In this document: positions 33,527-42,566 of the stretch, in pieces
Position numbering within the stretch: position 1 is the stretch's first letter
Layout: every line of letters starts with the position of its first letter
DNA from: an uncultured Oscillibacter sp.
Lineage (GTDB): Bacteria > Bacillota > Clostridia > Oscillospirales > Oscillospiraceae
Length of the DNA: 64,000 bases
Assembly: GCA_910585245.1 (NCBI GenBank)
Contig: CAJUCO010000008.1
Coordinates: forward strand, 13,048-77,047
Reading direction: 5' to 3'
Notes under the pieces: model-generated
The model's input: only the letters and a program-made list of their open reading frames with translations
The model's database searches: none
What the model was told of the DNA's origin: nothing
Position numbers and translations under genes: made by a program

Positions 33527-35241
33527 GCTGGCCCTGGAGCGAGCTGGGTCTGGAGGGCCCCGGCGGCCTTCCGGAAATCCGGGAGGCCTATGCCAAGCGA
33601 TTGAAAACCACCCATCCCGAGGAGGACCCGGAGGGCTTCCAGCAACTCCACGCCGCCTATCAGGAGGCCAGCCGACGGGCTCGCCAGGCCGCCCGGAACC
33701 CACAGGGGCAGGGGGCGCCGGAGGAGATGGAGGGGGAGGACTCTTCGGGTTTCGCGGGGAAAGAGAAAACGGAGGAGCCCCCGGAGGAATCGCCGCCTTG
33801 GGACTATGAACGCCTTTTCGCGGAAGGGGCGGCGGAGGCCCAGGCGGCCCGCCGGCGGAAACTGGAGGAGCTTCGAAAGAAAAACCAGTCCCGGCTGCGA
33901 GAGGAGGAACTGCGGCGGGCGGAGGACGAGGAGGAGTCCTGGGCGGCGGTCATGGCGGCGGCCCAGGCTTTGGAGCTGCTGCACACCGGCGGCGCGCCGC
34001 TGTCCCGGTGGTGGGGATTTTTGGAAAGTCCGGTCTTTTTGAATGTCCGGGCCAACCACGATTTTGTCTTCGCGCTGGAGGACTTCCTCCAGCAGCACCC
34101 CGACCTTTCCCCGGAGATTCGCAGGGCCATTTTCATCGCCTATGAGAGGCAAAACGGCTCCAAATACGCCATGTACCACCGCCTCTACCAACTTTTAAAT
34201 GTGGAGCAAGGGGACAGGCGGAGAATGGCCCGGGCCAAAAGCGGCTGGCGGAACGCTTGGCGGAGGTATCCCCCCTGGCGGAAGGCTGTCATTGTGGTTT
34301 GCTTCTCCATTTTGGCGGTTTTCTTCTCCATAGGCTGGGCCGTCAATCTGCAAACCGCCCGGGAGGATTTTGCCGCGAGGCAGGCGGCCAAACACTGGCC
34401 GGAGACGGCCTCCCAGTGGCTGGAGGAAGACTTTGGAGAGCCCTTCATCGTGTCCGGCAAGCTCTTCGCCCCGGCGGAGCACCCCCATCTTCTCTTCCAG
34501 GTCCTCCCCTATGGGGAGCGGTCGGACCGCTGGCCCGGTTACTGGACGAATTATGCCGGAGTTCTGGTGCAGGCGGCCCTGGAGGCCTTTGCCGCGCAGC
34601 AGGAGCTGGAGTTGGAACTAGGGGCCTATACGGGAGAGCTGGGGGACGCGCCGGGGGCCTATCTTTTCAATGTGCCTTTCCAGGGGGCGGAGGAAACCAT
34701 TGCCGCCCTGGGGGAATTGGTGGACAACCTGGAAGCCCGGGAGTGGTATCAGGTCCTCTCCCCCACGCAAGAGGGGAAGACGCCGGTCCGGGAGCCGGTG
34801 GAGTACCAGATCTTTCTTTGTTACGAGGGACTGGCCTTCTACGACGCCGGGTCCGCCGGGGGGTTCGATGCCTCCGAGGCCCTGTCCCGGTATGAGCAGG
34901 TGGGGTGCGCCTATCTCCGCTACATTCTGGAGCACAGCGGTCTGGCGGACAAACACATGGGGGAGGGAGCCTATGTTCTCCAGGACCAGGGTCCCCTGAA
35001 AATCGGCGAGGGAACCTTCTACCAGGTCACCGGCGCGGACAAGGACAGCGGGGAGGCCCGGGTCCAGTATATCCAGGCCTCCGGCGGAGGGATGCTCTTT
35101 TGCATCCCCGCCGGGGAGCTGGAGGGCCCTCCCGGCCTGACGGATCTCTACGGAGGCGCCACCTCCCAACTCCAGGTGGACAAGGTGGGGCTGGTGCTGG
35201 TGTTTGACCACGTTGGTCCGGCGCAGGAAGGGGAGCAATAG
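33523..35241 (+). CDS. membrane-anchored J-like cochaperone of HscC (DjlB/DjlC-like)
   Basis: The 572-residue protein begins with a J-like region: EIREAYAKRLKTTHPEEDPE, then GFQQLHAAYQEA (to about residue 48), close to the DDDPEGFQ form of E. coli DjlB and DjlC. The HPD tripeptide is HPE here (His31-Pro32-Glu33). A charged coiled-coil-like stretch (residues 60-150) is followed by one membrane helix near 255-274 and a large C-terminal domain, probably outside the cell. GTG at 33523 has GGAGGA upstream and overlaps the hscC stop, so the pair is translationally coupled. Confidence 0.8.
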   Translation: MSWPWSELGLEGPGGLPEIREAYAKRLKTTHPEEDPEGFQQLHAAYQEASRRARQAARNPQGQGAPEEMEGEDSSGFAGKEKTEEPPEESPPWDYERLFAEGAAEAQAARRRKLEELRKKNQSRLREEELRRAEDEEESWAAVMAAAQALELLHTGGAPLSRWWGFLESPVFLNVRANHDFVFALEDFLQQHPDLSPEIRRAIFIAYERQNGSKYAMYHRLYQLLNVEQGDRRRMARAKSGWRNAWRRYPPWRKAVIVVCFSILAVFFSIGWAVNLQTAREDFAARQAAKHWPETASQWLEEDFGEPFIVSGKLFAPAEHPHLLFQVLPYGERSDRWPGYWTNYAGVLVQAALEAFAAQQELELELGAYTGELGDAPGAYLFNVPFQGAEETIAALGELVDNLEAREWYQVLSPTQEGKTPVREPVEYQIFLCYEGLAFYDAGSAGGFDASEALSRYEQVGCAYLRYILEHSGLADKHMGEGAYVLQDQGPLKIGEGTFYQVTGADKDSGEARVQYIQASGGGMLFCIPAGELEGPPGLTDLYGGATSQLQVDKVGLVLVFDHVGPAQEGEQ

Positions 35242-35267
35242 GAACCGGGCCGTCACCGGCCCGGTTC
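35242..35267 (+). terminator. hairpin terminator after the J-like gene
   Basis: GAACCGGGCC and GGCCCGGTTC pair around a 6-base loop directly after the stop and run into the triple-hairpin element. Confidence 0.7.
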
Positions 35268-35393
35268 AGGCTGCCGAAAAAGATTTTCGCCAGCCTGAAT
35301 AAGGTTTTCAGACCTTTCAAAAGGTCTGAAAACTTCTGATTCAAAAACGAGAGAAACCCATCAGGGTTTCTCTCGTAGCTCTTTCCCGTTCCG
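35263..35393 (-). repeat. triple-hairpin element, downstream copy (inverted)
   Basis: It contains CAGGCTG..CAGCCTG at 35,267-35,297, a GGTTTTCAGACC-type palindrome near 35,305-35,333 and CGAGAGAAACCC/GGGTTTCTCTCG at 35,348-35,376. Order and orientation are the reverse of 31,555-31,691. Confidence 0.75.
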
Positions 35394-35425
35394 CCCTATT
35401 CTAGACGGCGCTTTTTTGACGAGCT

Positions 35426-35454
35426 GAGGAACCCAAGGGGGTTCCTCTTTTTTT
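35426..35454 (+). terminator. intrinsic terminator
   Basis: GAGGAACCC and GGGTTCCTC pair around AAGG and are followed by seven Ts. It ends plus-strand transcription just before the convergent prmA. Confidence 0.8.
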
Positions 35455-35467
35455 CGTCACAGGCTGT

Positions 35468-36421
35468 TTACCGGCAGGTAAAGGCGTACCAGCCGTTGTC
35501 CTCCCGCCGGTTTTGGATGTCAAGACCCGCGGCGGTTAAGGCGGCTTCCACCTCTCCGGCCCTGCCCTCAATGATGCCGGAGCAGAGGAAGGCGCCGCCT
35601 GCGTTCAAAAGTCTCCGGACACGGGGGGCCAGGGCGATGATCACGTCCGCCACAATGTTGGCCAGCACCAGATCGTATCCCCCGCCGATTTTCTCCGCCA
35701 CGGTTTCGTCCGTCAAAAGGTTTCCCACCAGAATGTCCATTTGCTCCGGGCCGATGCCGTTTAACTTTGCGTTTTCCCCGGCGGCATCCCGGCACTTGTC
35801 GTCAATGTCCACCGCCAGGGCGGACCCGGCCCCCAGGCGCAAGGCGGCCACAGACAAAATGCCGCTTCCGCAGCCCAGGTCCAACACCCGCTCTCCGCCC
35901 CGGACCAGATCCTCCAGGGCTGTGAGACACAGCCGGGTGGTGGCGTGGGCCCCGGTTCCAAAGGTGAGCCCTGGGTCCAGGTAGAGGGGCGCCCGGTCCC
36001 CGGGGTCCGCCTCCTCCCACTGGGGGATGACCAGCAGCCGCCTTCCGATCTCCATGGGCTTATAGTACTGTTTCCAGTTGTTCTCCCAGTCGGCGTCCTC
36101 CACATCCTCCAGGGTCATCAGCAGGGTTCCCAGGTCTTGGCGCTCCCGCTTCAGATCTTCCAGGGCGACGCGGATTTCCCCCAGCTTGGCAAAGCCCGCC
36201 TCCCGGGCCTCCAGATAGAAGGTGATCCGGGACCGGCCCGCCATGTGGCGCTCCAGATCTTCGTCCACATAGTCCCAGTAGTCGTGGTTATTTTCCAGAA
36301 AGTCCTGGAACTCCTCCTCGTCTTCAATCATCACACCGTCCACCCCCAGGGCGGACAAAAAGGCCTGGACCGTCTCCAGTCCTCCGTGATGGGTGTCAAT
36401 GTGCACTTCCAGCCAGCGCAT
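35468..36421 (-). CDS. prmA: ribosomal protein L11 methyltransferase
   Basis: The 317-residue enzyme methylates ribosomal protein L11 with SAM. Motif I is VLDLGCGSGILSVAA, the PrmA-specific loop is PGLTFGTGAHATTRLCL, and the acceptor motif is LVLANIVADV. The ATG at 36421 is preferred to a TTG six bases earlier because AAAGGCGG then has a normal spacing. The gene follows degV by 24 bases and probably shares its transcript. Confidence 0.95.
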   Translation of the reverse strand: MRWLEVHIDTHHGGLETVQAFLSALGVDGVMIEDEEEFQDFLENNHDYWDYVDEDLERHMAGRSRITFYLEAREAGFAKLGEIRVALEDLKRERQDLGTLLMTLEDVEDADWENNWKQYYKPMEIGRRLLVIPQWEEADPGDRAPLYLDPGLTFGTGAHATTRLCLTALEDLVRGGERVLDLGCGSGILSVAALRLGAGSALAVDIDDKCRDAAGENAKLNGIGPEQMDILVGNLLTDETVAEKIGGGYDLVLANIVADVIIALAPRVRRLLNAGGAFLCSGIIEGRAGEVEAALTAAGLDIQNRREDNGWYAFTCR

Positions 36422-36445
36422 ATTCAACCGCCTTTCTATAGGTCC

Positions 36446-37324
36446 TCACCGGCTTCTGCCGACGAAAAACAGCGTTACGGCCCCGGCTCCGGTGTGGCTG
36501 CCGATTACAGGACCTATATAGTTGATAAAGACCTCCCTCACCCCCAGGCGGCGGCGGACCTCCTCCGCCAGGAATTCCGCTTCCTCCCGGCAGTCCCCGT
36601 GGCTGATAAAGACGGGGTATTCCTCCGGGTCCACGGCGGTTTTCTCCATGTGGTCCACCAGAGCCAACAAGGAGGCCTTCCGCCCCCGGCACTTCTCCAT
36701 GGGGATCAGACGGCCCTGACCGTCCACGTGGAGTACGGGCTTGACGGACAGCATGGTCCCGAACAGGGCCGCCGCCGCGCTGACCCGGCCGCCCCGCTTC
36801 AGGTGCTTGAGATCGTCCACGGTAAACCAGTGGCAGATGTTGGCCTTGGCACCCTCGGCGTAGTCCCAGACCTCTTCCAGGGTTTTTCCCTTCTGCTTTT
36901 CCCGGGCGCAGAGCCAGACGAATAGACCCTGTCCCATGGAGGCGCAGAGGCTGTCCATAACCAGCACCTTCCGCTCCGGGAAGGACTCGCTCAGTTCTCT
37001 CCCCGCGATGACGGCGGACTGGTAGGTGGTGGAGAGGGCGGAAGAAAAGCAAAGACACAAAATGTCCCGTCCGGAGGCCAGTATGGGCCTCATGGCGGCC
37101 TCGAAATCCCCCACGTTGACGGCGGAGGTGACGGGCATGGCGCCGTTTCGAACATGGCGGTAAAAGTCCTGGAAGCCGATCTCGCTGCCGTCCAGCAGAT
37201 TCCGGTAGCTCTTTCCCTCCATTTCCAGCCGGAGGGGCAGCACCTCCAGAGACAGCTGCCGCGCCATGTCCGCAGTGAGGTCGCAGCAGCTGTCGGTCAT
37301 GATCACATAGTCAGCCATGTTCAT
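36446..37324 (-). CDS. DegV family fatty-acid-binding protein
   Basis: The 292-residue protein has the DegV fold pattern with IMTDSCCDLTADMA at the N-terminus, PVTSAVNVGDFE and LKRGGRVS in the middle, and GPVIGSHTGAGAVTLFF at the end. Family members such as FakB deliver fatty acids to a kinase (FakA) for phosphorylation; no fakA is in this window. AAGGAG lies 5 bases before the first ATG. Its start overlaps the end of the DUF1836 gene by ATGA. Confidence 0.92.
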   Translation of the reverse strand: MNMADYVIMTDSCCDLTADMARQLSLEVLPLRLEMEGKSYRNLLDGSEIGFQDFYRHVRNGAMPVTSAVNVGDFEAAMRPILASGRDILCLCFSSALSTTYQSAVIAGRELSESFPERKVLVMDSLCASMGQGLFVWLCAREKQKGKTLEEVWDYAEGAKANICHWFTVDDLKHLKRGGRVSAAAALFGTMLSVKPVLHVDGQGRLIPMEKCRGRKASLLALVDHMEKTAVDPEEYPVFISHGDCREEAEFLAEEVRRRLGVREVFINYIGPVIGSHTGAGAVTLFFVGRSR

Positions 37325-37878
37325 GCACGCTCCTTTTCTTTTTTCCCTGTGGGCTCCAATTCCTTCCGCTGCCGGAGTAGGGCCACGCAGCGGCTTCCCG
37401 CCACACCGGCGGCATAGCTCAAAAGGGCGAAGTGGATGGCGGCGTCCGCCAAGGCCGGGTCGTCCAGCTCCTGGTTCCCCGTCCGGGCGGACAACTCGTC
37501 CGCGGTGATGTTCAAAGCCTTGTCCAGACTCTGACGGAAGGCGGCGTATCCCTCCTGCACCGGGCGGTCTTGAAGCTCCTCCCGGATGAGAAGGTCCATG
37601 TCCCGGGTGGACATGACCCGCTTTAAAACGCAGATGGCGGTGAAATAGGCCAGATGTTCCCGGCCGTATTTCTTCCCCTCGGCCCTGGGGGCCAGTCCAC
37701 TTTTTGTATAGTTGTTCACCATGGCGGCGGTGAGGCCATCGTCCCCGTCAAAGCGGATGACCTGCCGGTCCATATAGGAGAGAACCTGGTCCATGTACAA
37801 AGAGAAGTCCGGCAGCTGGTCCCACTCCACGGGACGCTGGTCCCGAAGGCGGGCTTGGAGGTCGGTTAGATCGTTCAT
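37321..37878 (-). CDS. DUF1836 domain protein
   Basis: The 185-residue protein matches the DUF1836 pattern: LPDFSLYMDQVLSYMDRQV, then LTAAMVNNYTKSGL with EGKKYGREHLAYFTAICVLK, which recalls a MerR-like winged helix. Family members are presumed DNA-binding or regulatory, without a proven role. An AAAGGG site lies upstream of the ATG at 37878. It leads the degV-prmA group. Confidence 0.82.
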   Translation of the reverse strand: MNDLTDLQARLRDQRPVEWDQLPDFSLYMDQVLSYMDRQVIRFDGDDGLTAAMVNNYTKSGLAPRAEGKKYGREHLAYFTAICVLKRVMSTRDMDLLIREELQDRPVQEGYAAFRQSLDKALNITADELSARTGNQELDDPALADAAIHFALLSYAAGVAGSRCVALLRQRKELEPTGKKEKERA

Positions 37879-37916
37879 AAGACGCCCTTTCTTGAACATC
37901 GGTGGATTTTTTCAAC

Positions 37917-37946
37917 AAAACAGCCGCCCGAAAGGCCGGACGGCTG
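37917..37946 (-). terminator. terminator of mnmE
   Basis: On the minus strand CAGCCGTCCG and CGGGCGGCTG pair around a 6-base loop, followed by TTTTG. Confidence 0.75.
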
Positions 37947-38015
37947 GGCAATGGTTATTGTAACACCATTACGCGGTTTTGTAAACCACATTTTGGGGGA
38001 TTGAAAAACATATTT

Positions 38016-39413
38016 TTATTTTCCCACACAGAACCGGGAGAAGATCCGCTCCACGATCTCCTCTCGGGCGGTTCTTCCCGTCAGCTCTCCCAGGGCGTCC
38101 AGGGCCTCCTCCACGTCGGTGAGCACCGCGTCGGGGGTCAGGCCGCTCTCCAGGGCTTGCCGCCCCCGGCATAGGGCCTCCCGGGCCCGGCGGGCCGCCT
38201 CCTCCTGCCGCTGGTCTGTGAGGAGGCTTCCCGTCTCCCCCGGGTCCCCGGCAGGGAAGAGGGCGGCGACAGCCTCCTCCAGTTTCTCAAGACCCTGCCC
38301 GGTGACGGAGGAGACGCAAAGACAGGCGGCAGGGTTGTTGGCGTCTTTTTGCAGGAGCCCTATGGAAAAGGCGTGGGGACCGGCCAGGTCACATTTGGAC
38401 TCGACGCAAAGCCAGGGCTTCCCGGTCTGGGCCACCTGGGTTAGAAGAAGGGCCTCCGCCTCCCAGTGGGCCATGTTTTCCGGAGAGACCGTCCCGTCCC
38501 GGACCAATAGAATCAGCTCCGCCTCCTCCATGGCCCGCCGGGAGCGCTCCACCCCCAGCCTCTCCACTTCGTCCTCGGTCTCCCGGAGGCCCGCCGTGTC
38601 GATGAGCCGCAAAAGAACGCCGCCGCAGAGGACGGATTCTTCCACCGTGTCCCGTGTGGTCCCCGCCACGCCGGTGACGATGGCCCGCTCGTACCCCGCC
38701 AGGGCATTTAGCAGGGAGGATTTCCCCGCGTTGGGCAGGCCCACAATGGCGGTCCGGACACCCTTTTTCAGCACCTGCCCCCGTTTGCAGGAGGCGAGAA
38801 GACGGGTGAGGGCCTCCTCGGAGGTGACAAGCGCGTGGGTGATCTCCTCCGGTCCTGCGTCTTGGATGTCCTCGTCCGGATAATCCACCACGGCGTAAAA
38901 CCGGGAGGCTATGTCCAGCAGCGCCTCCTGTATGGGCTCCAGCACCCGGCGGAGTCCGCCGTCCAGTTGGGCGGCGGCGTTTCGGGCGGCGGCGGCGGTT
39001 TCCGCGTCAATGAGGTCGATGACGGCCTCCGCCTGGGTCAGGTCCAGCTGTCCGTTTAGAAAGGCCCGCTTGGTAAACTCCCCCGGTCCCGCCTGCCGCG
39101 CTCCGGCGGAAAAGAGGGCTGCCAAGGTCTCCCGCAAGACCACAGGGGACCCGTGGCAGTGGAGCTCGGCGGAGTCCTCGCCGGTGTAGCTGTGGGGGGC
39201 GGGAAAGCGGACCGCCAGGCCCCGGTCCAGCACCCGATTCTCCCGGTCCAGCACCTCCCCCAGGACCATCTTCCGGGCCTCCAGCGCTTCAAAGGGCCGG
39301 GAGGCGTGGAAGACCTGTCCGCATATCCGAAAACAATCCGGCCCGGAGACCCGGATCACCCCGATGGCGGAGGGGGCCCCTCCCCCGGCGGCAATGGCGG
39401 CGATGGTGTCCAT
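38016..39413 (-). CDS. mnmE: tRNA modification GTPase MnmE (TrmE)
   Basis: The 465-residue enzyme, with MnmG, modifies the wobble uridine of several tRNAs. The N-terminal folate-binding domain is followed by the G domain (GLPNAGKSSLLNAL, DTAGL) and the C-terminal FCVGK with the conserved Cys. AAAGGAG precedes the ATG. No mnmG is in the window. The gene lies directly after the surface-protein terminator. Confidence 0.96.
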   Translation of the reverse strand: MDTIAAIAAGGGAPSAIGVIRVSGPDCFRICGQVFHASRPFEALEARKMVLGEVLDRENRVLDRGLAVRFPAPHSYTGEDSAELHCHGSPVVLRETLAALFSAGARQAGPGEFTKRAFLNGQLDLTQAEAVIDLIDAETAAAARNAAAQLDGGLRRVLEPIQEALLDIASRFYAVVDYPDEDIQDAGPEEITHALVTSEEALTRLLASCKRGQVLKKGVRTAIVGLPNAGKSSLLNALAGYERAIVTGVAGTTRDTVEESVLCGGVLLRLIDTAGLRETEDEVERLGVERSRRAMEEAELILLVRDGTVSPENMAHWEAEALLLTQVAQTGKPWLCVESKCDLAGPHAFSIGLLQKDANNPAACLCVSSVTGQGLEKLEEAVAALFPAGDPGETGSLLTDQRQEEAARRAREALCRGRQALESGLTPDAVLTDVEEALDALGELTGRTAREEIVERIFSRFCVGK

Positions 39414-39436
39414 AGGCAGCTCCTTTCATAAAGGGA

Positions 39437-39455
39437 GGCGGGCTGAAAGCCCGCC
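39437..39455 (-). terminator. hairpin after the BspA-like gene
   Basis: GGCGGGCT and AGCCCGCC pair around three bases, with CTCCCTTT on the minus-strand side; it lies just upstream of mnmE. Confidence 0.6.
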
Positions 39456-39462
39456 CCGTTTG

Positions 39463-42417
39463 TCAGATTCTGTAACTGTATCGGTAAAGAATGACCGCGA
39501 ACTGAGCCCTTGTAAGGGTTCCGTTGGGGTCCAGCCGCCCGTTGGCGGTGCCGCCCAGGATGCCGTTGGCCACGGCCCAGGCGAAGGCGTCCCGGGCCAC
39601 TGTGGGCACGAGGCGGCTGTCGGTGTAACCGGCGAGACTGGTGGTGTTGCGGTTGGTACTGCCCATCAGGTGGGCGCAACGGTATAGCGCCGTCACCAAT
39701 TGCTGCCGGGTTACCGCGCCGTTGGGGGAGGAACCGTCGGCGAAGCTGTTTTCCACCGCCCAGCGGCGGGCCTCCGTCATGTTGGCGGGGCGGCTGCCGG
39801 TGAGACGGGCCAGAACCATCCACATCTGTTGGTGGGTAATGGTTCCGTCAGGGTTGAAGCTGCCGCCGGAGCCGCTCATATATCCCATCTGGTTGGCCCA
39901 GTTGATCTCTCCGGCCGCCCAGTGGTAGGTGGGAATGTCCCGGAAGAGCTGGCTGGACGCGCCGGCCTTGGGTACGCTCTGGGTGGGGTTTTGGGTGGGC
40001 ATGGGATCTGTGGTCCGCCGGGCGCCGCTGTCCTCGCCGTCGCCGGGAGGGCTGGCCCAGTTGGCCCCGCCCCAGTAGCTGTTGCCGGAACTAAGCCGGA
40101 CGAAGGTGGCCCGGACCTCCACATTGGAGGCGGGCATGGTGAAACGGTATTCGTCGCTGTAGCGGTCGCTCAGATTCACCACCGTTCCGCCGGAGGTAAT
40201 GGCCCGAATCATGTCCAGTTCGTAGCCGGAGTTGGGCCGGACGGTGACCGTTATCCGGTCCCCCGAGGCGGCGGAGGTCTTGTTGGACCACATAGAGCCG
40301 TTGCTCCCTTGAATCAGGTCGACGCGGTAGGTGACGGGCTTGTCAGGGTCAGTGGGCGTATCCGGGTCTGTGGGTTTATCCGGGTCCTCGGGCTGGGAAC
40401 TGCCGGTGGCGGGGATGGCTTCCACATCCTCATAGCCGCAGACTTTGCAGACCCGCTTCTTGGAACCGGCCTCGGTCTCTGTAGGAGGTTTAACAGTCTC
40501 CCAGTCGCCGTATTCGTGTTTGCCGGTGGCGGGAATGGGGATGGTACGGTTTTCCTTGTGTTGGCAGACGGTACATTCGACGTTGCCGGTTACGCTGCCC
40601 TCTTTGCCGCAGGTGGGTTCGACTCTTTCCGCGTCCTCGGCAAAGTTGCCCCAGATGTGGCCCTTGGGGGGAATGGATTCAACTTCGTCCTCCTCGTCCT
40701 CGTTGATTTTCGCTCCGCACTCCTCGCATACCGCGGCAAATTTGATCACGCTTCCCGGTTCCGTGCAGGTGGGTTCAGTCCGCTTTTCCGACGGCGTGGC
40801 GGATACATGGGGAATTTTCTTCAGAACGACCCGCAAGGCCTCGCCGGCCAGCTCCTCGCTGCATACCGCGCATTTCGTCCCGTCTTTATAAACCCACTCG
40901 CCCTCCTGGGTACAGGTGGCGGGGGTCTCATGGTCCATGTTTTCCTCCGTCTGCTCCGGTAGGGTATGTTCTAGCCGCTGTGGTAGCTTGATTTCCACAT
41001 ATTCGTCCGTATTCTCGTCGCCGTGGTTTGCCTGCAAATGCTCTATCAGGGCTATCTCAGCCGCCGCCACTTCGGTTCTGTCTGTGCCTACCATGGACTT
41101 TTGCGCGTTCTCCAGAGCGGTTTTCAGCGTCTTGCAGTCCTCGCACCCATTCAGTATGCCGCAGACGTCGCAGATCTTGTAAACCGCGATGGTGTTCTTC
41201 CTGGATGGGTCTTCCGAGCAGGTGGCCGGACGGATTTCATATTCTTCGGTCTTGTCTGTATAGGTATGCTTTGTGAGCGGGATTTCTTCCGTCCTCGTCT
41301 GGGTCGCGCCGCATTTTTTCCCGTCCGCCGGTTTGCATTCCTGCTGGAATGTTTTGACGCCTTTCTTGGTACAGGTGGCGGCCGTTGTGACGGTTCCCTG
41401 ATCAGTATCTTCAAAGTTGTGGGATGCAGTTCCAACCACCGTCTTTTTCAAGCTCATCGTCTCGCCGCAGCGGGAGCACGTCGCCTCAAACTCCCACTCC
41501 CATGTGGCGCAGGCGGCGTGTTCGGTGTCGGTGTTGGGGGGCTCCTGGTAGTCGTGGCCTAAGGCGTTGATCGTAATCTCACCCCCGGCGAGATCCTTGC
41601 AGGCTGCCGTTTGATTCTCGCTGGCCGCCTGGCAGAATCCGCCGCCCATCACCTGCCCGTCATTTTCACAGGTCGGCGGATTGACATGGGTGCTATCCGT
41701 CGCCAGGTGGACCTCTTCATTCGTTACCCCGGGAGGCATCGTTTCAAAAATATATTTTTGGACGTCTCTTTTATCGCTTCCGCCATAATGGATGGATTCC
41801 AGCAGGGTATTGGCGAAAGCGTTGGCGGAGACCGGCTTCGTAGTGCCTGATGCCGTAGGCTTCAGCGCCTCGGGGATATAGACGGTCTTCAGGTTTTTGT
41901 CATTGGCGAAGGCTTTGGCCTCGATGGTTTTCACGCTGTCCGGAATGGTCACCTTTGTCAGGGATGTATTGTTGGCAAAGGCCGACTCTCCGATGGTTAC
42001 CAGCTTGTCGGGCAGCACCAGCGTGCTCACCCCTGTGCCCGAAAAGGCGCTTTTGCCAATGGTAACATCACCCGCGCTATCCGGCAGAAACAGAACAATT
42101 TTCAACCCTATACAATTCTCAAACGCGTTGTCTCCGACCGAGGTAATCGTACTTGGAAAGACCACCTCGCTGATTTTTCTGCCGTTTGTGTTTTTAAACG
42201 CCGCGTCGCCGATAGCAGTAATTGCCTTTTGATCATAGGCGGATGGCAGTACCACACGTCCGCCGGTGCCGGTATAGCCGGTGATCTTCCAGTTGTTTCC
42301 GTCCGCCTCCAACACAATACCGCTGTCCAGCGTCACAGGGTCCGCCGCCGCGGCTGTTCCCGCCAGGGCCGCCGTCACGGCGATCAGCAGTAGAATCCTC
42401 CAAACCCAACGCCTCAT
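39463..42417 (-). CDS. BspA-like surface protein with LRR, Cys-paired modules and three SLH domains
   Basis: The 984-residue exported protein starts with a signal peptide (RRWVWRILLLIAVTAALAG). Residues ~45-230 carry BspA/TpLRR-type leucine-rich repeats (AITAIGDAAFKN, TSVGDNAFENC). Residues ~240-690 hold repeated modules with the order TCTxxG ... CxxCG (for example EPTCTEPGSVIKFAAVCEECG), each with Cys that could pair or bind metal. A divergent InlB-type beta repeat lies at ~715-790 (RVDLIQGSNGSMW), and three SLH domains from ~824 to the end anchor it to the wall. GGAGGAG precedes the ATG at 42417. It is probably an adhesion or matrix-binding protein; the ligand is unknown. Confidence 0.88.
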   Translation of the reverse strand: MRRWVWRILLLIAVTAALAGTAAAADPVTLDSGIVLEADGNNWKITGYTGTGGRVVLPSAYDQKAITAIGDAAFKNTNGRKISEVVFPSTITSVGDNAFENCIGLKIVLFLPDSAGDVTIGKSAFSGTGVSTLVLPDKLVTIGESAFANNTSLTKVTIPDSVKTIEAKAFANDKNLKTVYIPEALKPTASGTTKPVSANAFANTLLESIHYGGSDKRDVQKYIFETMPPGVTNEEVHLATDSTHVNPPTCENDGQVMGGGFCQAASENQTAACKDLAGGEITINALGHDYQEPPNTDTEHAACATWEWEFEATCSRCGETMSLKKTVVGTASHNFEDTDQGTVTTAATCTKKGVKTFQQECKPADGKKCGATQTRTEEIPLTKHTYTDKTEEYEIRPATCSEDPSRKNTIAVYKICDVCGILNGCEDCKTLKTALENAQKSMVGTDRTEVAAAEIALIEHLQANHGDENTDEYVEIKLPQRLEHTLPEQTEENMDHETPATCTQEGEWVYKDGTKCAVCSEELAGEALRVVLKKIPHVSATPSEKRTEPTCTEPGSVIKFAAVCEECGAKINEDEEDEVESIPPKGHIWGNFAEDAERVEPTCGKEGSVTGNVECTVCQHKENRTIPIPATGKHEYGDWETVKPPTETEAGSKKRVCKVCGYEDVEAIPATGSSQPEDPDKPTDPDTPTDPDKPVTYRVDLIQGSNGSMWSNKTSAASGDRITVTVRPNSGYELDMIRAITSGGTVVNLSDRYSDEYRFTMPASNVEVRATFVRLSSGNSYWGGANWASPPGDGEDSGARRTTDPMPTQNPTQSVPKAGASSQLFRDIPTYHWAAGEINWANQMGYMSGSGGSFNPDGTITHQQMWMVLARLTGSRPANMTEARRWAVENSFADGSSPNGAVTRQQLVTALYRCAHLMGSTNRNTTSLAGYTDSRLVPTVARDAFAWAVANGILGGTANGRLDPNGTLTRAQFAVILYRYSYRI

Positions 42418-42467
42418 GTTCCGCTCCTCCTTATCGCACGCGTCCCACGCGCCAATTTCACACTTAC

Positions 42468-42496
42468 AGCATAGCACAAAACTCCCGGTGTTTCAA
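42468..42496 (-). promoter_or_regulatory. promoter of the BspA-like gene
   Basis: On the minus strand TTGAAA and TATGCT are separated by 17 bases. Confidence 0.6.
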
Positions 42497-42524
42497 TGGG
42501 TCCCCCAAAAAATTCCCCGGTAAA

Positions 42525-42552
42525 AACAGGACGGGCCAAAGCCCGTCCTGTT
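42525..42552 (-). terminator. terminator of pnp
   Basis: AACAGGACGGGC and its complement pair around a 4-base loop, followed on the minus strand by a TTTTTA run. Confidence 0.85.
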
Positions 42553-42566
42553 CGAAAGAGATTATC

